From: Kiritimatiellia bacterium
GTDB lineage: Bacteria > Verrucomicrobiota > Kiritimatiellia > RFP12 > UBA3636
Direction: 5' to 3'
Length of the DNA stretch: 7,728 bases
Assembly: GCA_017476965.1 (NCBI GenBank)
Contig: JAFUXX010000080.1
Location: 1-7,728 of the forward strand
Numbering within the stretch: the first letter of the stretch is position 1; each line of letters begins with the position of its first letter. The notes under the pieces are model-generated. The model was not told the origin of the DNA, ran no database searches, and saw only the letters and a program-made list of their open reading frames with translations. Positions 1 to 5,643 of this stretch are shown here, piece by piece. The position numbers and the translations under genes were made by a program.

Positions 1-231
1 CACGCGCGCCCAGTCGCGGCGCGAAACGCCGCGCAGGGAAGTCGCCTCGCCCGGGGCGAGCAGTCCGGCGCGGCGCAGATGCGCGGCCGCGATCGCGGAA
101 GCGACGAGCAGCACGGGCACGACCCACGGAAACCGGGCGACCCCGTACCGCCGCGCGATCCACTGCGGGGCGAACGCGAGAAAGGCGGGGAGGCCGACGT
201 AGAGCAAAACGCTTTCGAACCTTCTTTTCAC
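1..231 (-). CDS. Putative CPBP-family intramembrane protease, N-terminal part (runs off the left edge)
   Basis: Reading the minus strand from a GTG at 231-229 gives 77 open codons to the window edge, so only the N-terminus is visible. It starts VKRRFESVLLYVGLPAFLAF, followed by a basic patch, a second hydrophobic stretch (about residues 36-50) and then a polar segment with RRAGLL and SRRDW. The layout of a helix with a 'GLPA' motif, a short linker, a second helix, then a basic 'R..G..R.DW' segment resembles the start of CPBP (CAAX-protease-like, ABI) glutamic membrane proteases. The catalytic EE..R and H motifs would lie outside the window, so the family call is inference. The start is 19 bp after the stop of the ABC permease gene, which suggests one transcript. 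No good Shine-Dalgarno site precedes the GTG. An unrelated polytopic membrane protein remains possible. Confidence 0.55.
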   Translation of the reverse strand, partial: MKRRFESVLLYVGLPAFLAFAPQWIARRYGVARFPWVVPVLLVASAIAAAHLRRAGLLAPGEATSLRGVSRRDWARV

Positions 232-250
232 GTCAGTCGGGGGAGGCCGC

Positions 251-1102
251 TCACGCGGCGGCGGGGTCCAGGCGGTCGCGGAGCCAGTCGCCGAGGCGGT
301 TGGCGCTGAGCACGAGACCGAAAACGGCGAGCGTCGTGAACGCGCCTTCCCACCACATCCCCTGCCACAGGCGGACGCGCGCGTTGCCGATCATGACGCC
401 CCAGGAAGGCTCGTTCTGGGCGCCGAGCCCGAGAAAGCTCATGAACACCTCGGTGCCGATGGCGGCGGGGAAGCGCAGGGAGAACGCGATGACGACGAGG
501 TGCGACACGTTGGGCAGCACGTGGCGCAGGAGGATGCGCCACGGCGGGCAGCCGAGCGCCTCCGCCGCGAGCACGTAGGCGCGGTTGCGGTGCCGCGCCG
601 TTTCGCCGCGCACCGTGCGGCACACTCCGACCCAAGTCGTGATGCCTATGCCGAGGTACACGCCGAAAAGACCCTTGCCCGCGACGAGCGACACCGCCAG
701 CACGAGAAGCGGCGCCGGAATCGCGGCGACCGTGGCGCAGAGCCAGGAGACCGCGGCGTCCGTCCTGCCGCCGAAGTACCCGGCGAGGAGGCCGAGAAGC
801 GTGCCGAACGGGACGGCGAGCAGGGCGGAAACGACGCCGGTCTGCACCGCGATGCGCGCGCCCTGCACGAGGCGCAGCGCCACGTCGCGGCCGAGGTTGT
901 CCGTGCCGAGCAGGAAGAAGCGGACGCGGCCGTCGCGGTCCGCGGCGCGGGAAAGCGGCGGCAGGTAGCGCAGCTCCTGGCGCACGACGTTGTACTCCGG
1001 GGTTTCGTCGCGCGCGCGGGCGCTCCTGTACGCCGCCTCGCCGAAAGCGGCGGCGACGAGGTACGCGCAGAACGCGAAGACGGCGAAACGCGGAGTGCGC
1101 AC
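251..1102 (-). CDS. ABC transporter permease, DppC/OppC type (binding-protein-dependent importer subunit)
   Basis: A 283-residue inner-membrane permease of the peptide/nickel/oligosaccharide import family (BPD_transp_1). Residues 7-25 form the first membrane helix. A periplasmic loop leads to GTDNLGRDV at 66-74, the signature that opens the core domain in DppC/OppC/NikC proteins. Further helices lie near 85-108, 118-142, 145-160, 202-220 and 255-271. The EAA loop that contacts the ATPase is at about 173-200 (YVLAAEALG...PWRILLRHVLPN), then SFLGLG at 222-227 with PSWG, and the terminal LGDWLRDRLDP, so the protein is full length. The start is GTG: the next in-frame codons upstream end at a TAG (the stop of the preceding gene), so it cannot begin earlier. 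It lies 21 bp after the acyl-CoA synthetase gene, probably co-transcribed. The usual DppB/OppB partner is not next to it, nor are an ATPase or binding protein seen. The substrate cannot be deduced. Confidence 0.93.
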   Translation of the reverse strand: MRTPRFAVFAFCAYLVAAAFGEAAYRSARARDETPEYNVVRQELRYLPPLSRAADRDGRVRFFLLGTDNLGRDVALRLVQGARIAVQTGVVSALLAVPFGTLLGLLAGYFGGRTDAAVSWLCATVAAIPAPLLVLAVSLVAGKGLFGVYLGIGITTWVGVCRTVRGETARHRNRAYVLAAEALGCPPWRILLRHVLPNVSHLVVIAFSLRFPAAIGTEVFMSFLGLGAQNEPSWGVMIGNARVRLWQGMWWEGAFTTLAVFGLVLSANRLGDWLRDRLDPAAA

Positions 1103-1123
1103 GGAAACCGCCCCGGCGGGCCG

Positions 1124-2776
1124 CTACTTCGCGAGGCCCACCTGCTGCGCGACGAGGGACTCGCCGCAGTAGCGCTTGCGCAGGACGGGCTTTTCGATCT
1201 TGCCGGTCGGGTTGCGCGGGACGGGGGCGAAGATGACCTTGCGCGGGCGCTTGTAGCGCGGGAGCGCCTTGCAGAACGCGTCGACGTCCGCCTCCGTCAG
1301 CTCGGCGCCGGGCTTCACCTCGATCACGGCGGCCGCGATTTCGCCGAGGCGCGGATCGGGGAGGCCGATCACCGCGACGTCCTTGATCGCGGGATTGGCG
1401 CGGAGGAAGTCCTCGATCTGCACCGGGTAGAGGTTTTCGCCGCCGGTGATGATGACGTCCTTCTTGCGGTCGACGAGGTAGATGAAGCCCTCGGGGTCCT
1501 GCATCGCCATGTCGCCGGTGTAGAGCCAGCCTTCGGAGTCGAGCACCTCGGCCGTGGCCTTGGGATCCTTGTAGTACTCCTTCATGACGCCGGGGCCGCG
1601 GACCGCGAGCTCGCCCACGTCGCCCCGCGCGACGGGCGCGCGCTCCGGGGCTGGGCCGACGATCTTGGTCTCCCACCCGTGGCCGGGAACGCCGATCGCG
1701 CCGACGTGGGCGACGTTTTCGACGCCGAGGTGGACGCAGCCCGGGCCGGTCGATTCGGAGAGGCCGTAGTTGGTGTCGTAGTCGTGGGCGGGGAAGACCT
1801 TCTTCCAGCGCTGGATGAGCGCGGGCGGGACGGGCTGGGCGCCGATGTGCATGAGGCGCCAGCGCGAAAGGTCGTACTCGGAGAGGTCGATTTCGCCGCG
1901 GTCGATCGCGTCGAGGATGTCCTGCGCCCACGGGACGAGGAGCCACACGATCGAGCACTTCTCCTCCGACGCGGCGCGCAGTATCCACTCGGGCTTCACG
2001 CCGCGCAGAAGGACGGCCCTGCCGCCGACGAGGAAACTGCCGAACCAGTGCATCTTGGCGCCGGTGTGGTAGAGCGGCGGGATGCAGAGGAACACGTCGT
2101 CGTGCTTCTGGCCGTGGTGGGCCTGCTCGACCTCGCAGCTCTGGGCGAGCGCGCGGTGGCGCAGGACGATGGCCTTCGGGAAACCCGTCGTGCCGGAGGA
2201 GTAGTAGATCGCCGCGTCGTCGTCGAGCGAAAGCGGGACGGCCGGGCGGCGCGAAGAGCAGTAGGAAACGAGGTCGCGGTAGCTTTCGGCGAACGTGGGG
2301 CAGTCGCCGCCGACGTAGAGGAGGGTCTTGACCTTGGGCATCTGGTCGGCGACCTGCTCCACGCGGCCGGTGAACTCCGGCCCGAAAACGAGGACCGAGG
2401 CGTCCGCCAAATCGACGCAGTAGCGGATTTCGTCCGCCGCGTAGCGGAAATTGAGCGGCACCGCGAGCGCGCCGGCGCGGAGGGCGCCGAAGTAGATCGG
2501 CAGCCACTCCAGGCAGTTCATGAGGAGGATGGCGACCTTGTCGCCCTTCTTCACGTTGCGCGTGAGGAGGAAATTGGCGAAGCGGTTGGCCTTCTCCTCG
2601 AACTGGGCCCAGGTGATCTCGGAGCGGAAGGCGTCCGAAGAAGACGGGACGATGAGGGAGTACTCCTTCCACGTGACGTGGCGGGTCTCCAGCTCCTGGG
2701 GATTGATTTCCACGAGAGCGGTCTCGTCGGGGTAGAGGCGGGCGTTGTCGGCCAGGATTTCCGGAATCGGTTTCAT
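1124..2776 (-). CDS. AMP-forming acyl-CoA synthetase / acid-CoA ligase (class I adenylate-forming enzyme)
   Basis: A 550-residue cytosolic enzyme expected to activate a carboxylic acid with ATP to an acyl-adenylate and then transfer it to CoA. All core motifs are present: the phosphate-binding loop YYSSGTTGFPKA at 191-202, LYHTGA at 235-240, the adenine-pocket motif YGLSEST at 337-343, YTGD at 419-422, the hinge DRKKD at 436-440, GGENLYP at 445-451, and the adenylation lysine K526 in NPTGKIEKP. Length matches the family. The N-terminal part carries an extra segment (about 31-53) before the usual TW..FEEKANRFA region, so TWKEY and TWAQF occur 20 residues apart. The ATG at 2776 was chosen because similarity begins there; the frame stays open further upstream but that stretch runs antisense to the symporter gene. 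The ribosome site is weak (GGAACG). It is divergent from the symporter gene and followed at 21 bp by the ABC permease. The chain length or class of acid cannot be read from sequence; a bile-acid, aromatic-acid or fatty-acid ligase are all possible. Confidence 0.94.
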   Translation of the reverse strand: MKPIPEILADNARLYPDETALVEINPQELETRHVTWKEYSLIVPSSSDAFRSEITWAQFEEKANRFANFLLTRNVKKGDKVAILLMNCLEWLPIYFGALRAGALAVPLNFRYAADEIRYCVDLADASVLVFGPEFTGRVEQVADQMPKVKTLLYVGGDCPTFAESYRDLVSYCSSRRPAVPLSLDDDAAIYYSSGTTGFPKAIVLRHRALAQSCEVEQAHHGQKHDDVFLCIPPLYHTGAKMHWFGSFLVGGRAVLLRGVKPEWILRAASEEKCSIVWLLVPWAQDILDAIDRGEIDLSEYDLSRWRLMHIGAQPVPPALIQRWKKVFPAHDYDTNYGLSESTGPGCVHLGVENVAHVGAIGVPGHGWETKIVGPAPERAPVARGDVGELAVRGPGVMKEYYKDPKATAEVLDSEGWLYTGDMAMQDPEGFIYLVDRKKDVIITGGENLYPVQIEDFLRANPAIKDVAVIGLPDPRLGEIAAAVIEVKPGAELTEADVDAFCKALPRYKRPRKVIFAPVPRNPTGKIEKPVLRKRYCGESLVAQQVGLAK

Positions 2777-2810
2777 CGTTTTCGTTCCGCGTGATTGACG
2801 CTTTCGGCCG

Positions 2811-2839
2811 ATGATAGCGCAGCGCCCGCGCGCGCGCAA
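2811..2839 (-). promoter_or_regulatory. Predicted sigma-70-type promoter of the acyl-CoA synthetase gene
   Basis: On the minus strand TTGCGC (2839-2834) and TATCAT (2816-2811) are separated by exactly 17 bp. The -10 matches the consensus at 5 of 6 bases; the -35 keeps only TTG. The predicted transcript starts near 2804, giving a leader of about 28 nt before the ATG at 2776. The spacer includes 11 nt of alternating C and G (2827-2837). Called by eye. Confidence 0.55.
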
Positions 2840-2855
2840 GGCGCGGACGGTTGCG
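2835..2855. promoter_or_regulatory. Inverted repeat CGCAA-N11-TTGCG between the divergent promoters (possible operator)
   Basis: CGCAA at 2835-2839 and TTGCG at 2851-2855 form a perfect 5-bp dyad with an 11-bp spacer. Each half overlaps the -35 element of one of the two divergent promoters, so a dimeric regulator bound here could control both. The arms may also simply be two similar -35 elements facing away from each other. No regulator gene is in the window. Confidence 0.3.
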
Positions 2856-2878
2856 TTCCGCGCGGATCGTGGTAGAAT
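2851..2878 (+). promoter_or_regulatory. Predicted sigma-70-type promoter of the symporter gene
   Basis: TTGCGT (2851-2856) and TAGAAT (2873-2878) are separated by 16 bp. The -10 matches TATAAT at 5 of 6 bases. Transcription would start near 2885, immediately before the ATG at 2886, which predicts a leaderless or nearly leaderless mRNA. This agrees with the absence of any Shine-Dalgarno sequence before that ATG. Confidence 0.5.
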
Positions 2879-2885
2879 GCGGCGC

Positions 2886-3914
2886 ATGACTGCAACGGCA
2901 AAGGCGGCGCGCGCCGCGTTCCGCGCGCTTTCGCGTGCGAGCAAACTGCTCGCGCGCAGGACTTCCCTCTTCGTGATCCTCGCCGCGGCGGCGGCGTTCT
3001 GGCGCCCCGGCGCGTTCGCATGGGTGAAAGGCGACGCCCAGAGCGCGGTGCTCGGCCTCATAATGCTGTCGATGGGCCTCACGCTCACGGCCAAGGACTT
3101 CGCGATCCTCGCGAAGAGCCCGGGCGCGATGGCGATCGGCGCCGTGGCGCAGTACACCGTGATGCCGCTCCTGGCGTGGGGAATCGCAAAAGCGCTGCGC
3201 CTTCCGCCGGAGCTCGCGGCGGGGCTCGTGCTCGTGGGCTGCTGCCCGGGCGGGGTGTCGTCCAACGTCATGTCGTTCCTCTGCAAGGGCGACGTGGCGT
3301 ATTCGGTGGGGATGACTGCGGTTTCGACGCTGCTCGCGCCGCTGGCGACGCCGTTTCTGACGGCGCTTCTCGCCAACGCGCAGGTCGAAGTGGACGCCGT
3401 GGGGATGTTCAAGTCGATCCTGTGGCTGACGCTGCTGCCGGTCGCGGCGGGCGGCGCGGCGAACGCGCTCTTCGGGCGGACGCGCGGATTCGCGGCGCTG
3501 CTCGAAATCATGCCCGGCGTCGCGGTGGCGTGCCTCATGTGCATCGTGGGCGGAGTGGCCGCCCACGACGGGCAGGCGTTCCTGCGGGCGGGAGCCGTGA
3601 TTTTCCTCGCGATATTCCTCCACAACACCGGAGGCTACGTGCTCGGATGGTGCGCCGCCGCGCTCTTCCGGATGGGAAGGGCGCGGCGGAAGACGCTGTC
3701 GATCGAAATCGGGATGCAGAACGCGGGGATGGCCACGGTCCTGGCGCACCGGCACTTCGCGGCGGCGCCAGGCGCGGAGGCGATCGCGGCGGCGTCGTGC
3801 GTCTACCACTCGATCACCGGAGCGCTCCTCGCCGGACTGTTTCTCTACATGGAGAAGACGGATACCTTGCGCAAGCCGACAGCCGCGAGCATGTCGAGGA
3901 CCTTGACCAAGTAG
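2886..3914 (+). CDS. Bile acid:sodium symporter family (BASS/SBF) transporter
   Basis: A 342-residue inner-membrane protein expected to import an organic anion with sodium. It is very hydrophobic, consistent with the ten-helix BASS fold. From memory of the Neisseria ASBT structure, the sodium ligands Q77, S114, N115, S128, T132, E260 and Q264 correspond here to Q89, S126, N127, S140, T144, E274 and Q278; spacing is identical through the first five and differs by two residues to E274. Signatures are GCCPGGVSSNVMSF (118-131) and EIGMQNAGMA (274-283). ATG 2886 is preferred; ATG 2877 in the same frame would add three residues but lies inside the predicted -10 box. The N-terminal 25 residues are basic and cytosolic-looking. 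The last 23 codons overlap the convergent exbD gene. Family members move bile acids, pantoate, pyruvate and other acids, so the name does not fix the substrate. Confidence 0.93.
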   Translation: MTATAKAARAAFRALSRASKLLARRTSLFVILAAAAAFWRPGAFAWVKGDAQSAVLGLIMLSMGLTLTAKDFAILAKSPGAMAIGAVAQYTVMPLLAWGIAKALRLPPELAAGLVLVGCCPGGVSSNVMSFLCKGDVAYSVGMTAVSTLLAPLATPFLTALLANAQVEVDAVGMFKSILWLTLLPVAAGGAANALFGRTRGFAALLEIMPGVAVACLMCIVGGVAAHDGQAFLRAGAVIFLAIFLHNTGGYVLGWCAAALFRMGRARRKTLSIEIGMQNAGMATVLAHRHFAAAPGAEAIAAASCVYHSITGALLAGLFLYMEKTDTLRKPTAASMSRTLTK

Positions 3915-4252
3915 CCGTGGGGCGAATCGCCCGTGCACTTGATCATGACCATCGCGTTCTTGTCGACCCTGGCGAGCTGCTGGAAGTCCGCGAGCAGCTG
4001 GCGCTCGGACTTCGCGTGACCGTTGAACACGAACCCCTGGCGGCCGATGAGCACCGTGATGGGCTCGTTCAGCGTGGTCGGGTTGGGGTTCGGGTCGGGC
4101 TGGGGGCGGAGAGCCTCCAGCGCGGAGAGGATGTCGTCCTGCTTCAGCGTGACGATGAAGAAGATGAGGAGCTGGAAGACGACGTCGATCATCGGCGTCA
4201 TTTCCAGAGTCGCGTCGTCCCCCTTGTTGCGCTGTTTCTTGGCCTTTGCCAT
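3845..4252 (-). CDS. exbD: ExbD/TolR-type biopolymer transport protein, second copy
   Basis: A 135-residue single-pass inner-membrane protein of the ExbD/TolR family, which works with an ExbB/TolQ channel to turn proton flow into work in the envelope. A basic N-terminus (AKAKKQRNK) is followed by EMTPMIDVVFQLL, with D23 in the position of the proton-carrying aspartate, and one helix at about 21-36. A periplasmic linker rich in Pro, Asp and Asn (QPDPNPNP, 51-58) leads to a compact periplasmic domain ending in GLRKVSVFSM with almost no tail. The ATG at 4252 has an ideal AGGAGG eight bases upstream, and lies 5 bp after the stop of the first exbD, so the two are likely translationally coupled. 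The 3' end overlaps the symporter gene by 70 bp. TolR is an equally valid family name. Confidence 0.93.
   Translation of the reverse strand: MAKAKKQRNKGDDATLEMTPMIDVVFQLLIFFIVTLKQDDILSALEALRPQPDPNPNPTTLNEPITVLIGRQGFVFNGHAKSERQLLADFQQLARVDKNAMVMIKCTGDSPHGYLVKVLDMLAAVGLRKVSVFSM
4148..4201 (-). repeat. exbD: 54-bp near-identical block, copy in the second exbD
   Basis: Matches 4639-4692 at 52 of 54 positions in the same orientation. It encodes the MTPMIDVVFQ...FFIVT membrane helix. The two differences are one synonymous (GTC versus GTG for Val) and one Leu to Ile change (CTC versus ATC). Confidence 0.9.
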
Positions 4253-4257
4253 GGCGG

Positions 4258-4731
4258 CTACCTCCTGCTCCTGCGCTCGCGGTCCGCGAGGAACTTTATC
4301 TGCGCGGGCGTGCGCGCGTCCTTGACGGCGAGGAAGGTGACCCTCCCGACGCCCTCGGACGTGCAGACGTCCATGACCTTGCGGACGTAGTCGTGGCGGG
4401 CGCGCGCGTCGCCGCGGACGCACACGTCGAACGTGCTGCCGTAGCGGGCGTAGCGCTGCTTCATGATCTGGCGCAGGCCGGCGGTGTCCACGTCCCGGTT
4501 GTTGATCGAAACGCGGCCCTTGCTGGAGACGTCGATCACGAGCGCCGACGCCGGAGCGTCGCCGCCCGTTTCGACCTCCGCGCCGTGGACGCCGAGTTCG
4601 AGGCGCACGTCCTCGTCCTTGGCGTCGGCGATGTTGATCGTGACGATGAAGAAGATGATGAGCTGGAACACGACGTCGATCATCGGCGTCATGTTCAAGT
4701 CGCACCCTTCCTGGTTCTTTCTGCGTGCCAT
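4258..4731 (-). CDS. exbD: ExbD/TolR-type biopolymer transport protein, first copy
   Basis: A 157-residue ExbD/TolR family protein. A short cytosolic N-terminus leads into NMTPMIDVVFQLIIFFIVT (residues 13-31), with D19 in the place of the proton-binding aspartate, then a periplasmic domain whose last predicted strand is VGRVTFLAV (128-136). Unlike its neighbour it carries a further 20-residue charged tail ending in RERRSRR. The ATG at 4731 is preceded by GGGAGGA at 4743-4737, five bases away. It lies 42 bp after the ExbB gene and 5 bp before the second exbD. Two different ExbD subunits with one ExbB suggest a mixed motor or two interchangeable outputs; TolR or AglS-like roles are alternatives. 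The transmembrane segment is almost identical in DNA to that of the second copy. Confidence 0.94.
   Translation of the reverse strand: MARRKNQEGCDLNMTPMIDVVFQLIIFFIVTINIADAKDEDVRLELGVHGAEVETGGDAPASALVIDVSSKGRVSINNRDVDTAGLRQIMKQRYARYGSTFDVCVRGDARARHDYVRKVMDVCTSEGVGRVTFLAVKDARTPAQIKFLADRERRSRR
4261..4266 (-). promoter_or_regulatory. Shine-Dalgarno site of the second exbD
   Basis: A perfect AGGAGG on the minus strand, eight bases before the ATG at 4252. It is embedded in the last codons (Arg-Arg) of the upstream exbD. It is the strongest ribosome site in the window and fixes the start of the second copy. Confidence 0.85.
4639..4692 (-). repeat. exbD: 54-bp near-identical block, copy in the first exbD
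   Basis: Partner of the block at 4148-4201, 491 bp away. Flanking sequence in the two genes is strongly diverged, so similarity stops close to the edges of the helix. Confidence 0.9.
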
Positions 4732-4736
4732 GCGGA

Positions 4737-4743
4737 TCCTCCC
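4737..4743 (-). promoter_or_regulatory. Shine-Dalgarno site of the first exbD
   Basis: GGGAGGA on the minus strand, five bases before the ATG at 4731, in the 42-bp gap after the ExbB gene. It supports this start codon. Confidence 0.75.
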
Positions 4744-4773
4744 GTATTCGGGAAACGGAACGCGCGCGGGGCG

Positions 4774-5571
4774 CTACGAAACGACCTCGACGTTGCGCAG
4801 GTCCTTGATCAGCTCCATCGTGGTGGCTTCCATGCGGAGGATGATCTGGTTGGCCTTGTTGCGGTAGTAGTAGAAGAAGCACACGGCCGGGATGGACGTC
4901 GTGAGGCCGCCGGCGGTCGTGTAGAGCGCCTGGGAGATGTTCGTCGCGAGCAGTCCGACGTCCGGCGTGCCGCCGCTGCCGAGGTTGGCGAACGCCATGA
5001 TCATGCCTTGCACCGTTCCGAGCAGGCCGAGCTGCGGGGCGATGTTGGCGCAGACCGAGATCCACGCGAGGCGCTGCATGATGCGCTCGGTTTCGAGGTC
5101 GGCGGCCGCGGAGACCGCTTCCTGGATGATGTCGAAGCCCTCTTCCACGTGGATGAAGCCGGCGGAGAGGATGTTGGCCATCGGCGTGGGCTCGTTTTCG
5201 CAGAACTGGAGGGCCTTCACGACGTCGCCTTCCTTCATCGCGGCCTGGACGTTGGAGATCAGGCTCTGCGGCATGATCTTGGACGCGCGCACGAGGATGC
5301 CGCAGTCGATCGCCAGGTAGATGAAGTAGCCGAGGGCGCCGAAGAGCGCGAGCCACAGGACGGTCCCGAGCCAGCCGGAGCCGAAGAGGACGGTGTAGAA
5401 CGTGCTCTGGCCGGAGGAGCCGGAATTCTTGTCGGAGGAATCTTCGATCTGGCCTGCGGCCGCGGATTCGGCCGCGGGGGAATCGGGCGCCTCTTCCTGC
5501 GCGGACGCGGGGGCCGGAGCGAAGGCGAAGAGACCGGCGAGTGCGAGAGTCGCCAAAAACGAGCGTTTCAT
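4774..5571 (-). CDS. exbB: MotA/TolQ/ExbB-family proton channel subunit with signal peptide
   Basis: A 265-residue inner-membrane protein, the channel partner of the ExbD subunits. It opens with a clear signal peptide (MKRS, a hydrophobic core, then ASA|Q with likely cleavage after residue 24). An acidic and Ser/Gly-rich stretch (25-56) precedes the first core helix at about 66-92. A cytosolic domain covers about 93-168. The hallmark second helix has APQLGLLGTVQGMI (178-191), and the third has ALYTTAGGLTTSIPA (215-229). This matches the family layout, but E. coli ExbB and TolQ have no cleavable signal peptide; this arrangement puts a short extra periplasmic segment before the first helix. The ATG at 5571 has no Shine-Dalgarno site. 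It lies 72 bp after the TPR gene and 42 bp before exbD. TolQ is an alternative name; the missing tolA/pal and tonB leave the system undecided. Confidence 0.93.
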   Translation of the reverse strand: MKRSFLATLALAGLFAFAPAPASAQEEAPDSPAAESAAAGQIEDSSDKNSGSSGQSTFYTVLFGSGWLGTVLWLALFGALGYFIYLAIDCGILVRASKIMPQSLISNVQAAMKEGDVVKALQFCENEPTPMANILSAGFIHVEEGFDIIQEAVSAAADLETERIMQRLAWISVCANIAPQLGLLGTVQGMIMAFANLGSGGTPDVGLLATNISQALYTTAGGLTTSIPAVCFFYYYRNKANQIILRMEATTMELIKDLRNVEVVS

Positions 5572-5600
5572 GGATTGGATGTCGGTGTATGTGGATTGGA
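5571..5600 (-). repeat. 9-bp direct repeat TCCAATCCA upstream of exbB
   Basis: On the minus strand TCCAATCCA occurs at 5600-5592 and again at 5579-5571, where its last base is the A of the ExbB start codon. The copies are 21 bp apart, two helical turns, so they face the same side of the DNA. They could be a binding site or chance. Confidence 0.4.
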
Positions 5601-5610
5601 AAACGAGACG

Positions 5611-5630
5611 GCCGCGCGTTTGCGCGCGAC
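5611..5630 (-). other. GC hairpin between the TPR gene and exbB
   Basis: In the minus-strand transcript an 8-bp stem (six CG/GC pairs in CGCGCG, one G-U, one closing G-C) closes a CAAA tetraloop. It starts 13 bases past the TPR gene stop. A run of four T follows only after a 6-base gap (CGTCTCGTTTT), so it is a weak candidate for a terminator and a better one for an attenuator or an RNA-processing or stability element setting different levels of the TPR and motor proteins. Confidence 0.4.
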
Positions 5631-5643
5631 CGCGGGAAACCGG

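Noticed and set aside
500..2794. Plus-strand open frame of 764 codons opposite the permease and synthetase
   Set aside because: It is antisense to two genes with complete family motifs, and its product is a low-complexity Ala/Arg/Glu/Asp/Val-rich string.
2827..2837. Alternating CG run of 11 bases that could adopt Z-DNA
   Set aside because: Too short and expected in such GC-rich DNA; mentioned only as part of the promoter spacer.
2811..2885. Earlier symporter start at ATG 2811
   Set aside because: It would add an Arg-rich stretch translated from the promoter region, with no match to the family.
2777..3628. N-terminal extension of the acyl-CoA synthetase upstream of ATG 2776
   Set aside because: The frame is open but lies antisense to the symporter gene and shows no similarity to the enzyme; the promoter at 2811-2839 and family length support 2776.
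3920..3932. GGGCG-AAT-CGCCC hairpin just after the symporter stop
   Set aside because: Only a 5-bp stem, no following T run, and it lies within the exbD coding sequence; not convincing as a terminator.
228..3938. A very long minus-strand open frame of more than 1200 codons
   Set aside because: It crosses the permease, synthetase and symporter loci in a different frame and gives an Arg/Pro/His-rich product with no family motif, the usual by-product of GC-rich codon use.
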